A stretch of 64,000 bases of DNA from Chlorocebus sabaeus. Taxonomy: Eukaryota > Chordata > Mammalia > Primates > Cercopithecidae. A program made the translations under genes and the position numbers. Location: NCBI RefSeq assembly GCF_047675955.1, contig NW_027328092.1, positions 806,001-870,000 on the forward strand, read 5' to 3'. This document shows, in pieces, positions 13,546 through 25,376 of the stretch (position 1 is the stretch's first letter; every line of letters begins with the position of its first letter). Below the pieces are notes generated by a model that saw nothing but the letters and a program-made list of their open reading frames with translations, did not search any database and was not told where the DNA came from.

Positions 13546-13717
13546 CTATGGTGAAAAAGGAAAGATCTTCCGTTAAAAACTGGAAAGAACGTTTCTGAGA
13601 AATTGCTTTGTGTTCTTTTAATTCATCTCACAGAGTTACAGCTTGCCCCTCTAGAAGCCTTTTGCTAAGACTGTTCTTGTGGAATTTGCAAAGTGACATT
13701 TGGAAGCCCATAGTGGG
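13546..13717. repeat. Hybrid monomer m6/m7 (unit 5, copied)
   Basis: Identical in structure to the hybrid at 8745, lying exactly 4,801 bp downstream, and carrying the same private GAACGTTTC. Confidence 0.9.
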
Positions 13718-16700
13718 CTATGGTGAAAAAGGAAATATCCTAAGATAAAAACTGAAAAGAAGCTTTCTGAGAAACTGCCTTGTGTTCTGTTAATTCATCT
13801 CACAGGGTTACAGCTTTCTCCACAAGAAGCCTTTCGCTAAGACTGTTCTTGTGGAATTTCAAAGTGATATTTGTAAAGCCATAGAAGGATATGATGAAAA
13901 AGGAAATATCTTCTGTTAAAAACTGGAAAGAAGCTTTCTGAGAAACTGCTTTGTGTTCTGTTAATTCATCTCACAGAGATACAGCTTTCTCCTCAAGAAG
14001 TTTTCGCTAAGACTGTGCTTCTGGAATTTGGAAAGTGATATTTGGAAGCCCATAGAAGGGTACGGTGAAAAAGGAAATAACTTCCGTTAAAAAACAGGAA
14101 AGAAGCCCTCTGAGAAACTGCTTTGTGTTCTGCTAATTCATCTCAAGAGTTACAGCTTTCCCCTCAAGCAGTCTTTCGCTAAGACTGTTCTTGGGGAATT
14201 TGCCAAGTGATATTTGGAAGCCCATAGAGGGCTATGGTGAAAAAAGAAATATCTTCCGTTAAAAAGTGGAAAGAAGCTTTCTGAGAATCTGCTTTGTGTT
14301 CTGTTAATTCATCTCACAGTGTTACAAATCTCTCCTCAAGTAACCTTTAGCTAAGGCTGATCTTGTGGAATTTGGAAAGTGATATTTGGAAGCCCATAGG
14401 GGGCTATGGTGAAAAAGGAAGTATCTTCCGTTAAAATCTGGAAGAAGATTTCTGAGAAACTACTTTGTGTTCTGTTAATTCATCTCAGAGACTTACATCT
14501 TTCCCCTCATGAAGCCTTTCCCTAAGACTCTTCTTGTGGAATTTGCAAAGTGATATTTCGAAGCCCACAGAGGGCTATGGTGAAAAAGGAGATATCCTAA
14601 GATAACAACTGAAGAGAAACATTCTGAGAAACTGCTCTGTATTCTCTTAATTCATCTCACACAATTACAGCTTTCCCCTCAAGAAGCCTTTCGCTAAGAC
14701 TGCTCTTGTGGAATTTGCAGAGTGATACTTGGAAGCCTATAAAGGGCTATGGTGAAAAAGGAAATATCTTCCCTTAAAAACTGGAAGGAAGCTTTCTGAG
14801 AAAGTGCTTTGTGTTCTGTTAATTCATGTCACAGAGTTACATCTTTCCCCTCAAGAAGCCTTTCACTTAGACTGTTCTTGTGGAATTTGCAAAGTGATAT
14901 TTGGAAAACCATAGAGGGTTATGGTGAAAATGGAAATATCCTAAGATGAAAACCGAAAAGAAGCTTTCTGAGAAACTTCTTTGTGTTCTGTTAATTCATC
15001 TCACAGTGTGACAAATTTCTCTTCAAGAAACCTTTAGCTACGTCATATCTTGTGGAATTTGAAAAGTGATATTTGGAAGCCCATAGGGGGCTATGGTGAA
15101 AAAGGAACTATCTTCCGTTAAATTCTGGAAAGAAGCTTTCTGAGAAACTACTTTGTGTTCTGTTAAATCATCTCAGGGACTTACAGCTTTCCCCTCATGA
15201 AGCCTTTCCCTAAGACTGTTCTTGTGGAATTTGAAAAGTGATATTTAGAAGCCCACAGAGGGCTATGTTGAAAAAGGAGATATCCTAAGATAAAAATTGA
15301 AAAGAAGCTTTCTGAGAAACTGCTTTGTGTTCTGTCAATTTATCTCACCGAGTTACAGCTTTCCCCTCAAGAAGACTTTCGCGATGGTGGTTCTTGTGGA
15401 ATTTACAAAGTGACATTTGGAAGCCCATGGAGGGCTATCGTGAAAAAGGAAATATCTTCAGTTAAAAACAGGAAAGAAGCTTTCTGAGAAACTGCTTATG
15501 TTCTGTAAATTCATCTCACAGTGTTACAGCGTTCCCCTCAAGAAGCCTTTCGCTTAGACTGTTCTTGTGGAATTTGCAAAGTGATATTTGGAAGCCCATA
15601 GAGCGCTGTGGTGAAAAAAGAAATATGTTCAGGTAAAAACTGGAAAGAAGCTTTCTGAGAAACTGCTTTGTGTTATGTTTATTCATCTCACAGAGTTACT
15701 GCGTTCCTCTCAAGAAGCCTTTCGCAAAGATTGTTCTTGTGGAATTTGCAAAATGATATTTGGAAGCCCATAGAGGGTTATGGTGAAAAAGTAAAATCTT
15801 CCCTTAAAAACTGGAAAGAAGCTTTCTGAGAAACTGCTTTGTTTTCGGTTAATTCATCTCACAGTTACTGCTTTCCCCTCAAGAAGCCTTTTGCTAAGAC
15901 TGTTCTTGTGGAATTTGGAAAGTGATATTTGGAAGCCCAGAGAGGGCTGTGGTGGAAAAGGAAATATCTTCCGTTAAAAACTGGAAAGAAGCTTTCTGAG
16001 AAACTGCTTTGTGTTCTGTCAATTCATCTCACAGAGTTACAGCTTCCCCTCAAGAAGCCTTTCGCTAAGACTGTTGTTGTGGAATTTTCAAAGTAATATT
16101 TTCAAGCCCATAGAGGGCTTAGGTGAAAAAGGAAATATCCTAAGATAAAAACTGGAAAGAATCTTTCTGAGAAATTGCTTTGTGTTCTGTTAATTCATCT
16201 CACAGAGTTACTGCGTTCCCCTCAAGAAGCCTTTCGCTAAGACTGTTCTTGTGGAATTTGAAAAGTGATATTTGGAAGCCCATAGAGGGTTATGGTGAAA
16301 AAGGAAAATCTTCCCTTAAAAACTGGAAAGAAGCTTCCTGAGAAACTGCTTTGTGTTCGGTTAATTCAACTCACAGTTACTGCTTTCTCCTCAAAAAGCC
16401 TTTCGCTAACACTGTTCTTATGCAATTTGCAAAGTGATATTTGGAAGCCCTTAGAGGGTTAAGGTGAAAAAGGAAATATCTACCGTTAAAAACTGTAAAG
16501 AAGCTTTCTGAGAAACTGCTCTGTGTTCTGTTAATTCATCTCACAGTGTTACAGCATTCCCTTCAGGAAGCCTTTCGCTAAGTCTGTTCTTGTGGAATAT
16601 TCAAGGTGATATCTGGAAGCCCATAGAGTGCTATGGTGAAAAAGGAAATATCTTCCGTTAAAAACTGGAAAGAAGCTTTCTGAGAAACTGCTCTGTGTTC

Positions 16701-16802
16701 TGTTAATTCATCTCACAGAGTTACAGCTTTCCCCTCAACAAGCCTTTCACTAAGACTGTTCTTGTGAAATTTGCACATTGATATTTGGAAGTCCATACAG
16801 GG

Positions 16803-19800
16803 CTACGGTGTAAAAGGAAATATCTTCCGATAAAAACTGGAAGGAAGCTTTATGAGAAACTGCTTTGTGTCCTGTTAATTCATCTCACAGAGTTACAGCC
16901 TTCCCTTCAAGATGCCTTTCGCTAAGACTCTTCTTGTGGAATTGGCAAAGTGTTATTTGGAAGCCCGTAGAGGTCTACGGTGAAAAAGGAAATATCTTCC
17001 TTTAAAAACTGGAAAGAAGCTTTCTGAGAAACTGCTTTGTGTTCTGTTAATTCATCTCACAGAGTCACTGCTTTCACCTCAAGAATCCTTTCGCTGATAG
17101 CCTTCATGTGGAAATTTCATAGTGATATTTTCAAGCCCATAGAGGGCTAAGGTGAAAAAGGAAATATCCTAAGATAAAAACTGAAAAGAAGCATTCTGAG
17201 AAACTACTTTGTGTTCTGTTAATTCATCTCACAGTGTTACAGCTTTGCCCTCAAGAAGCCTTTCACGAAGACACTTCTTGTGGAATTTGCAAAGTGATAT
17301 TTGGAAGCCCATAGAGGGCTATGGTGAAAAAGGAAATATCTTTTGTTAAAAACTGAAAGAGGCTTTCTGAGAAACTGCTCTGTGTTCTATTAATTCATCT
17401 CACAGAGTTACTGCTTTCCCAGAAAGAAGCCATTCTCTAAGATTCTTCTTGTGGATTTTTCAAAGTGATATTGGAAGCCCATAGAGGGCTATGGTGAAAA
17501 AGGGAATATCTTCCGTTAAAAACTGGAAAGAATCTTTCTGAGAAACTACTTTGTGTTCTGTTAATTCATCTCACAGAGTTACAGCTTTCCCCTCAAGAAG
17601 CCTTTCGCTAAGACTGTTCTTCTGGAATTTTGAAAGTGATATTTGGAATCCCATAGAGGGCTATGTTGAAAAAGGAAAGATCTTCCGTTAAAAACTGGAA
17701 AGAACCTTTCTGAGAAATTGCTTTGTGTTCTTTTAATTCATCTCACAGAGTTACTGCGTTCCTCTCAAGAAGCCTTTCGCTAAGACTGTTCTTGTGGAAT
17801 TTGCAAAGTGATATTTGGAAGCCCATATAGGGTTATGGTGAAAAAGGAAATATCTTCCGTTAAAAACTGGAAAGAAGCATTCTGAGAAACTGCTTTGTGT
17901 TCTCTTAGTTCATCTCACAGAGTTACAGCTTGCCCCTCTAGAAGCCTTTCGCTAAGACTGTTGTTGTGGAATTTGCAAAGTGACATTTGGAAGCCCATAG
18001 TGGGCTATGGTGAAAAAGGAAATATCCTAAGATAAAAACTGAAAAGAAGCTTTCTGAGAAACTGCCTTGTGTTCTGTTAATTCATCTCACAGGGTTACAG
18101 CTTTCTCCACAAGAAGCCTTTCGCTAAGACTGTTCTTGTGGAATTTCAAAGTGATATTTGTAAAGCCATAGAAGGATATGATGAAAAAGGAAATATCTTC
18201 TGTTAAAAACTGGAAAGAAGCTTTCTGAGAAACTGCTTTGTGTTCTGTCAATTCATCTCACAGAGATACAGCTTTCTCCTCAAGAAGTTTTCGCTAAGAC
18301 TGTGCTTCTGGAATTTGGAAAGTGATATTTGGAATCCCATAGAGGGCTACGGTGAAAAAGGAAATAACTTCCGTTAAAAAACAGGAAAGAAGCTTTCTGA
18401 GAAACTGCTTTGTGTTCTGCTAATTCATCTCAAGAGTTACAGCTTTCCCCTCAAGCAGTCTTTCGCTAAGACTGTTCTTGGGGAATTTGCAAAGTGATAT
18501 TTGGAAGCCCATAGAGGGCTATGGTGAAAAAAGAAATATCTTCCGTTAAAAAGTGGAAAGAAGCTTTCTGAGAATCTGCTTTGTGTTCTGTTAATTCATC
18601 TCACAGTGTTACAAATCTCTCCTCAAGTAACCTTTAGCTAAGGCTGATCTTGTGGAATTTGGAAAGTGATATTTGGAAGCCCATAGGGGGCTATGGTGAA
18701 AAAGGAAGTATCTTCCGTTAAAATCTGGAAGAAGATTTCTGAGAAACTACTTTGTGTTCTGTTAATTCATCTCAGAGACTTACATCTTTCCCCTCATGAA
18801 GCCTTTCCCTAAGACTCTTCTTGTGGAATTTGCAAAGTGATATTTCGAAGCCCACAGAGGGCTATGGTGAAAAAGGAGATATCCTAAGATAACAACTGAA
18901 GAGAAACATTCTGAGAAACTGCTCTGTATTCTCTTAATTCATCTCACACAATTACAGCTTTCCCCTCAAGAAGCCTTTCGCTAAGACTGCTCTTGTGGAA
19001 TTTGCAGAGTGATACTTGGAAGCCTATAAAGGGCTATGGTGAAAAAGGAAATATCTTCCCTTAAAAACTGGAAGGAAGCTTTCTGAGAAAGTGCTTTGTG
19101 TTCTGTTAATTCATGTCACAGAGTTACATCTTTCCCCTCAAGAAGCCTTTCACTTAGACTGTTCTTGTGGAATTTGCAAAGTGATATTTGGAAAACCATA
19201 GAGGGTTATGGTGAAAATGGAAATATCCTAAGATGAAAACCGAAAAGAAGCTTTCTGAGAAACTTCTTTGTGTTCTGTTAATTCATCTCACAGTGTGACA
19301 AATTTCTCTTCAAGAAACCTTTAGCTACGTCATATCTTGTGGAATTTGAAAAGTGATATTTGGAAGCCCATAGGGGGCTATGGTGAAAAAGGAACTATCT
19401 TCCATTAAATTCTGGAAAGAAGCTTTCTGAGAAACTACTTTGTGTTCTGTTAAATCATCTCAGGGACTTACAGCTTTCCCCTCGTGAAGCCTTTCCCTAA
19501 GACTGTTCTTGTGGAATTTGAAAAGTGATATTTAGAAGCCCACAGAGGGCTATGTTGAAAAAGGAGATATCCTAAGATAAAAATTGAAAAGAAGCTTTCT
19601 GAGAAACTGCTTTGTGTTCTGTCAATTTATCTCACCGAGTTACAGCTTTCCCCTCAAGAAGACTTTCGCGATGGTGGTTCTTGTGGAATTTACAAAGTGA
19701 CATTTGGAAGCCCATGGAGGGCTATCGTGAAAAAGGAAATATCTTCAGGTAAAAACTGGAAAGAAGCTTTCTGAGAAACTGCTTGTGTTCTGTAAATTCA

Positions 19801-21089
19801 TCTCACAGAGTAACAGCGTTCCCCTCAAGAAGCCTTTCGCTTAGACTGTTCTTGTGGAATTTGCAAAGTGATATTTGGAAGCCCATAGAGCGCTGTGGTG
19901 AAAAAAGAAATATGTTCAGGTAAAAACTGGAAAGAAGCTTTCTGAGAAACTGCTTTGTGTTATGTTTATTCATCTCACAGAGTTACTGCGTTCCTCTCAA
20001 GAAGCCTTTCGCAAAGATTGTTCTTGTGGAATTTGCAAAATGATATTTGGAAGCCCTTAGAGGGTTATGGTGAAAAAGTAAAATCTTCCCTTAAAAACTG
20101 GAAAGAAGCTTTCTGAGAAACTGCTTTGTTTTCGGTTAATTCATCTCACAGTTACTGCTTTCCCCTCAAGAAGCCTTTTGCTAAGACTGTTCTTGTGGAA
20201 TTTGGAAAGTGATATTTGGAAGCCCAGAGAGGGCTGTGGTGGAAAAGGAAATATCTTCCGTTAAAAACTGGAAAGAAGCTTTCTGAGAAACTGCTTTGTG
20301 TTCTGTCAATTCATCTCACAGAGTTACAGCTTCCCCTCAAGAAGCCTTTCGCTAAGACTGTTGTTGTGGAATTTTCAAAGTAATATTTTCAAGCCCATAG
20401 AGGGCTTAGGTGAAAAAGGAAATATCCTAAGATAAAAACTGGAAAGAATCTTTCTGAGAAATTGCTTTGTGTTCTGTTAATTCATCTCACAGAGTTACTG
20501 CGTTCCCCTCAAGAAGCCTTTCGCTAAGACTGTTCTTGTGGAATTTGAAAAGTGATATTTGGAAGCCCATAGAGGGTTATGGTGAAAAAGGAAAATCTTC
20601 CCTTAAAAACTGGAAAGAAGCTTCCTGAGAAACTGCTTTGTGTTCGGTTAATTCAACTCACAGTTACTGCTTTCTCCTCAAAAAGCCTTTCGCTAACACT
20701 GTTCTTATGCAATTTGCAAAGTGATATTTGGAAGCCCTTAGAGGGTTAAGGTGAAAAAGGAAATATCTACCGTTAAAAACTGTAAAGAAGCTTTCTGAGA
20801 AACTGCTCTGTGTTCTGTTAATTCATCTCACAGTGTTACAGCATTCCCTTCAGGAAGCCTTTCGCTAAGTCTGTTCTTGTGGAATATTCAAGGTGATATC
20901 TGGAAGCCCATAGAGTGCTATGGTGAAAAAGGAAATATCTTCCGTTAAAAACTGGAAAGAAGCTTTCTGAGAAACTGCTCTGTGTTCTGTTAATTCATGT
21001 CGCAGAGTTACAGCTTTCCCCTCAAGAAGCCTTTCGCTAAGACTGTTCTTGTGAAATTTGCACATTGATATTTGGAAGTCCATACAGGG
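16803..21089. repeat. HOR unit 6: canonical 25-mer, variant A
   Basis: Complete m1-m25, 4,287 bp. A-type markers: TTTCACGAAGACAC in m3, GTGGATTTTTC in m4, CTATGTTGAAAAAGGAAAG in m6 and GAAGCATTCTGAG with TCTCTTAGTTC in m7. It shares CCTCGTGAAG (m16) and GAGTAACAGCG (m18) only with unit 8, two units downstream. Confidence 0.94.
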
Positions 21090-24000
21090 CTACGGTGTAA
21101 AAGGAAATATCTTCCGATAAAAACTGGAAGGAAGCTTTATGAGAAACTGCTTTGTGTCCTGTTAATTCATCTCACAGAGTTACAGCCTTCCCTTCAAGAT
21201 GCCTTTCGCTAAGACTCTTCTTGTGGAATTGGCAAAGTGTTATTTGGAAGCCCGTAGAGGTCTACGGTGAAAAAGGAAATATCTTCCTTTAAAAACTGGA
21301 AAGAAGCTTTCTGAGAAACTGCTTTGTGTTCTGTTAATTCATCTCACAGAGTCACTGCTTTCACCTCAAGAATCCTTTCGCTGAGAGTCTTCATGTGGAA
21401 ATTTCATAGTGATATTTTCAAGCCCATAGAGGGCTAAGGTGAAAAAGGAAATATCCTAAGTTAAAAACTGAAAAGAAGCATTCTGAGAAACTACTTTGTG
21501 TTCTGTTAATTCATCTCACAGTGTTACAGCTTTGCCCTCAAGAAGCCTCTCGCGAAGACACTTCTTGTGGAATTTGCAAAGTGATATTTGGAAGCCCATA
21601 GAGGGCTATGGTGAAAAAGGAAATATCTTTTGTTAAAAACTGAAAGAGGCTTTCTGAGAAACTGCTCTGTGTTCTATTAATTCATCTCACAGGGTTACTG
21701 CTTTCCCAGAAAGAAGCCATTCTCTAAGATTCTTCTTGTGGGTTTTTCAAAGTGATATTGGAAGCCCATAGAGGGCTATGGTGAAAAAGGGAATATCTTC
21801 CGTTAAAAACTGGAAAGAATCTTTCTGAGCAACTACTTTGTGTTCTGATAATTCATCTCACAGAGTTACAGCTTTCCCCTCAAGAAGCCTTTCGCTAAGA
21901 CTGTTCTTCTGGAATTTTGAAAGTGATATTTGGAATCCCATAGAGGGCTATGGTGAAAAAGGAAAGATCTTCCGTTAAAAACTGGAAAGAACCTTTCTGA
22001 GAAATTGCTTTGTGTTCTTTTAATTCATCTCACAGAGTTTCTGCGTTCCTCTCAAGAAGCCTTTCGCTAAGACTGTTCTTGTGGAATTTGCAAAGTGATA
22101 TTTGGAAGCCCATATAGGGTTATGGTGAAAAAGGAAATATCTTCCGTTAAAAACTGGAAAGAACCTTTCTGAGAAATTGCTTTGTGTTCTTTTAATTCAT
22201 CTCACAGAGTTACAGCTTGCCCCTCTAGAAGCCTTTCGCTAAGACTGTTCTTGTGGAATTTGCAAAGTGACATTTGGAAGCCCATAGTGGGCTATGGTGA
22301 AAAAGGAAATATCCTAAGATAAAAACTGAAAAGAAGCTTTCTGAGAAACTGCCTTGTGTTCTGTTAATTCATCTCACAGGGTTACAGCTTTCTCCACAAG
22401 AAGCCTTTCGCTAAGACTGTTCTTGTGGAATTTCAAAGTGATATTTGTAAAGCCATAGAAGGATATGATGAAAAAGGAAATATCTTCTGTTAAAAACTGG
22501 AAAGAAGCTTTCTGAGAAACTGCTTTGTGTTCTGTTAATTCATCTCACAGAGATACAGCTTTCTCCTCAAGAAGTTTTCGCTAAGACTGTGCTTCTGGAA
22601 TTTGGAAAGTGATATTTGGAAGCCCATAGAGGGCTACGGTGAAAAAGGAAATAACTTCCGTTAAAAAACAGGAAAGAAGCTTTCTGAGAAACTGCTTTGT
22701 GTTCTGCTAATTCATCTCAAGAGTTACAGCTTTCCCCTCAAGCAGTCTTTCGCTAAGACTGTTCTTGGGGAATTTGCAAAGTGATATTTGGAAGCCCATA
22801 GAGGGCTATGGTGAAAAAAGAAATATCTTCCGTTAAAAAGTGGAAAGAAGCTTTCTGAGAATCTGCTTTGTGTTCTGTTAATTCATCTCACAGTGTTACA
22901 AATCTCTCCTCAAGTAACCTTTAGCTAAGGCTGATCTTGTGGAATTTGGAAAGTGATATTTGGAAGCCCATAGGGGGCTATGGTGAAAAAGGAAGTATCT
23001 TCCGTTAAAATCTGGAAGAAGATTTCTGAGAAACTACTTTGTGTTCTGTTAATTCATCTCAGAGACTTACATCTTTCCCCTCATGAAGCCTTTCCCTAAG
23101 ACTCTTCTTGTGGAATTTGCAAAGTGATATTTCGAAGCCCACAGAGGGCTATGGTGAAAAAGGAGATATCCTAAGATAACAACTGAAGAGAAACATTCTG
23201 AGAAACTGCTCTGTATTCTCTTAATTCATCTCACACAATTACAGCTTTCCCCTCAAGAAGCCTTTCGCTAAGACTGCTCTTGTGGAATTTGCAGAGTGAT
23301 ACTTGGAAGCCTATAAAGGGCTATGGTGAAAAAGGAAATATCTTCCCTTAAAAACTGGAAGGAAGCTTTCTGAGAAAGTGCTTTGTGTTCTGTTAATTCA
23401 TGTCACAGAGTTACATCTTTCCCCTCAAGAAGCCTTTCACTTAGACTGTTCTTGTGGAATTTGCAAAGTGATATTTGGAAAACCATAGAGGGTTATGGTG
23501 AAAATGGAAATATCCTAAGATGAAAACCGAAAAGAAGCTTTCTGAGAAACTTCTTTGTGTTCTGTTAATTCATCTCACAGTGTGACAAATTTCTCTTCAA
23601 GAAACCTTTAGCTACGTCATATCTTGTGGAATTTGAAAAGTGATATTTGGAAGCCCATAGGGGGCTATGGTGAAAAAGGAACTATCTTCCGTTAAATTCT
23701 GGAAAGAAGCTTTCTGAGAAACTACTTTGTGTTCTGTTAAATCATCTCAGGGACTTACAGCTTTCCCCTCATGAAGCCTTTCCCTAAGACTGTTCTTGTG
23801 GAATTTGAAAAGTGATATTTAGAAGCCCACAGAGGGCTATGTTGAAAAAGGAGATATCCTAAGATAAAAATTGAAAAGAAGCTTTCTGAGAAACTGCTTT
23901 GTGTTCTGTCAATTTATCTCACCGAGTTACAGCTTTCCCCTCAAGAAGACTTTCGCGATGGTGGTTCTTGTGGAATTTACAAAGTGACATTTGGAAGCCC

Positions 24001-25376
24001 ATGGAGGGCTATCGTGAAAAAGGAAATATCTTCAGTTAAAAACAGGAAAGAAGCTTTCTGAGAAACTGCTTATGTTCTGTAAATTCATCTCACAGTGTTA
24101 CAGCGTTCCCCTCAAGAAGCCTTTCGCTTAGACTGTTCTTGTGGAATTTGCAAAGTGATATTTGGAAGCCCATAGAGCGCTGTGGTGAAAAAAGAAATAT
24201 GTTCAGGTAAAAACTGGAAAGAAGCTTTCTGAGAAACTGCTTTGTGTTATGTTTATTCATCTCACAGAGTTACTGCGTTCCTCTCAAGAAGCCTTTCGCA
24301 AAGATTGTTCTTGTGGAATTTGCAAAATGATATTTGGAAGCCCATAGAGGGTTATGGTGAAAAAGTAAAATCTTCCCTTAAAAACTGGAAAGAAGCTTTC
24401 TGAGAAACTGCTTTGTTTTCGGTTAATTCATCTCACAGTTACTGCTTTCCCCTCAAGAAGCCTTTTGCTAAGACTGTTCTTGTGGAATTTGGAAAGTGAT
24501 ATTTGGAAGCCCAGAGAGGGCTGTGGTGGAAAAGGAAATATCTTCCGTTAAAAACTGGAAAGAAGCTTTCTGAGAAACTGCTTTGTGTTCTGTCAATTCA
24601 TCTCACAGAGTTACAGCTTCCCCTCAAGAAGCCTTTCGCTAAGACTGTTGTTGTGGAATTTTCAAAGTAATATTTTCAAGCCCATAGAGGGCTTAGGTGA
24701 AAAAGGAAATATCCTAAGATAAAAACTGGAAAGAATCTTTCTGAGAAATTGCTTTGTGTTCTGTTAATTCATCTCACAGAGTTACTGCGTTCCCCTCAAG
24801 AAGCCTTTCGCTAAGACTGTTCTTGTGGAATTTGAAAAGTGATATTTGGAAGCCCATAGAGGGTTATGGTGAAAAAGGAAAATCTTCCCTTAAAAACTGG
24901 AAAGAAGCTTCCTGAGAAACTGCTTTGTGTTCGGTTAATTCAACTCACAGTTACTGCTTTCTCCTCAAAAAGCCTTTCGCTAACACTGTTCTTATGCAAT
25001 TTGCAAAGTGATATTTGGAAGCCCTTAGAGGGTTAAGGTGAAAAAGGAAATATCTACCGTTAAAAACTGTAAAGAAGCTTTCTGAGAAACTGCTCTGTGT
25101 TCTGTTAATTCATCTCACAGTGTTACAGCATTCCCTTCAGGAAGCCTTTCGCTAAGTCTGTTCTTGTGGAATATTCAAGGTGATATCTGGAAGCCCATAG
25201 AGTGCTATGGTGAAAAAGGAAATATCTTCCGTTAAAAACTGGAAAGAAGCTTTCTGAGAAACTGCTCTGTGTTCTGTTAATTCATCTCACAGAGTTACAG
25301 CTTTCCCCTCAACAAGCCTTTCACTAAGACTGTTCTTGTGAAATTTGCACATTGATATTTGGAAGTCCATACAGGG
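21090..25376. repeat. HOR unit 7: canonical 25-mer, variant B front, A-like back
   Basis: Complete m1-m25, 4,287 bp. The front is B-type: CCTCTCGCGAAG in m3, GTGGGTTTTTC in m4, GAACCTTTCTGAGAAATTGC in m7. The back resembles units 4 and 5, with CAGTTAAAAACAGG in m18 and CAACAAGCCTTTCAC in m25. It therefore looks recombinant between lineages. Confidence 0.93.

Larger units (their letters stand above)
12002..16802. repeat. HOR unit 5: 28-mer variant with m2-m5 block repeated
   Basis: Order is m1-m5, an m6/m2 hybrid (12860), m3-m5 again, the m6/m7 fusion (13546), then m8-m25: 28 monomers, 4,801 bp. The second m2-m5 block and everything after it copy unit 4. The first m2 carries CGCTGATAGCC (near 12291), seen elsewhere only near 17092. 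Confidence 0.93.
12860..17660. repeat. 4,801-bp tandem duplication, copy 2
   Basis: Matches copy 1 throughout. By eye I found only a handful of single-base differences: GAGTAACTGC/GAGAAACTGC (9141/13942), TTTCTCAAAG/TTTCGCAAAG (10920/15721), TTTCGCTAAG/TTTCACTAAG (11946/16747), and the hybrid start. This implies a recent event. Confidence 0.88.
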
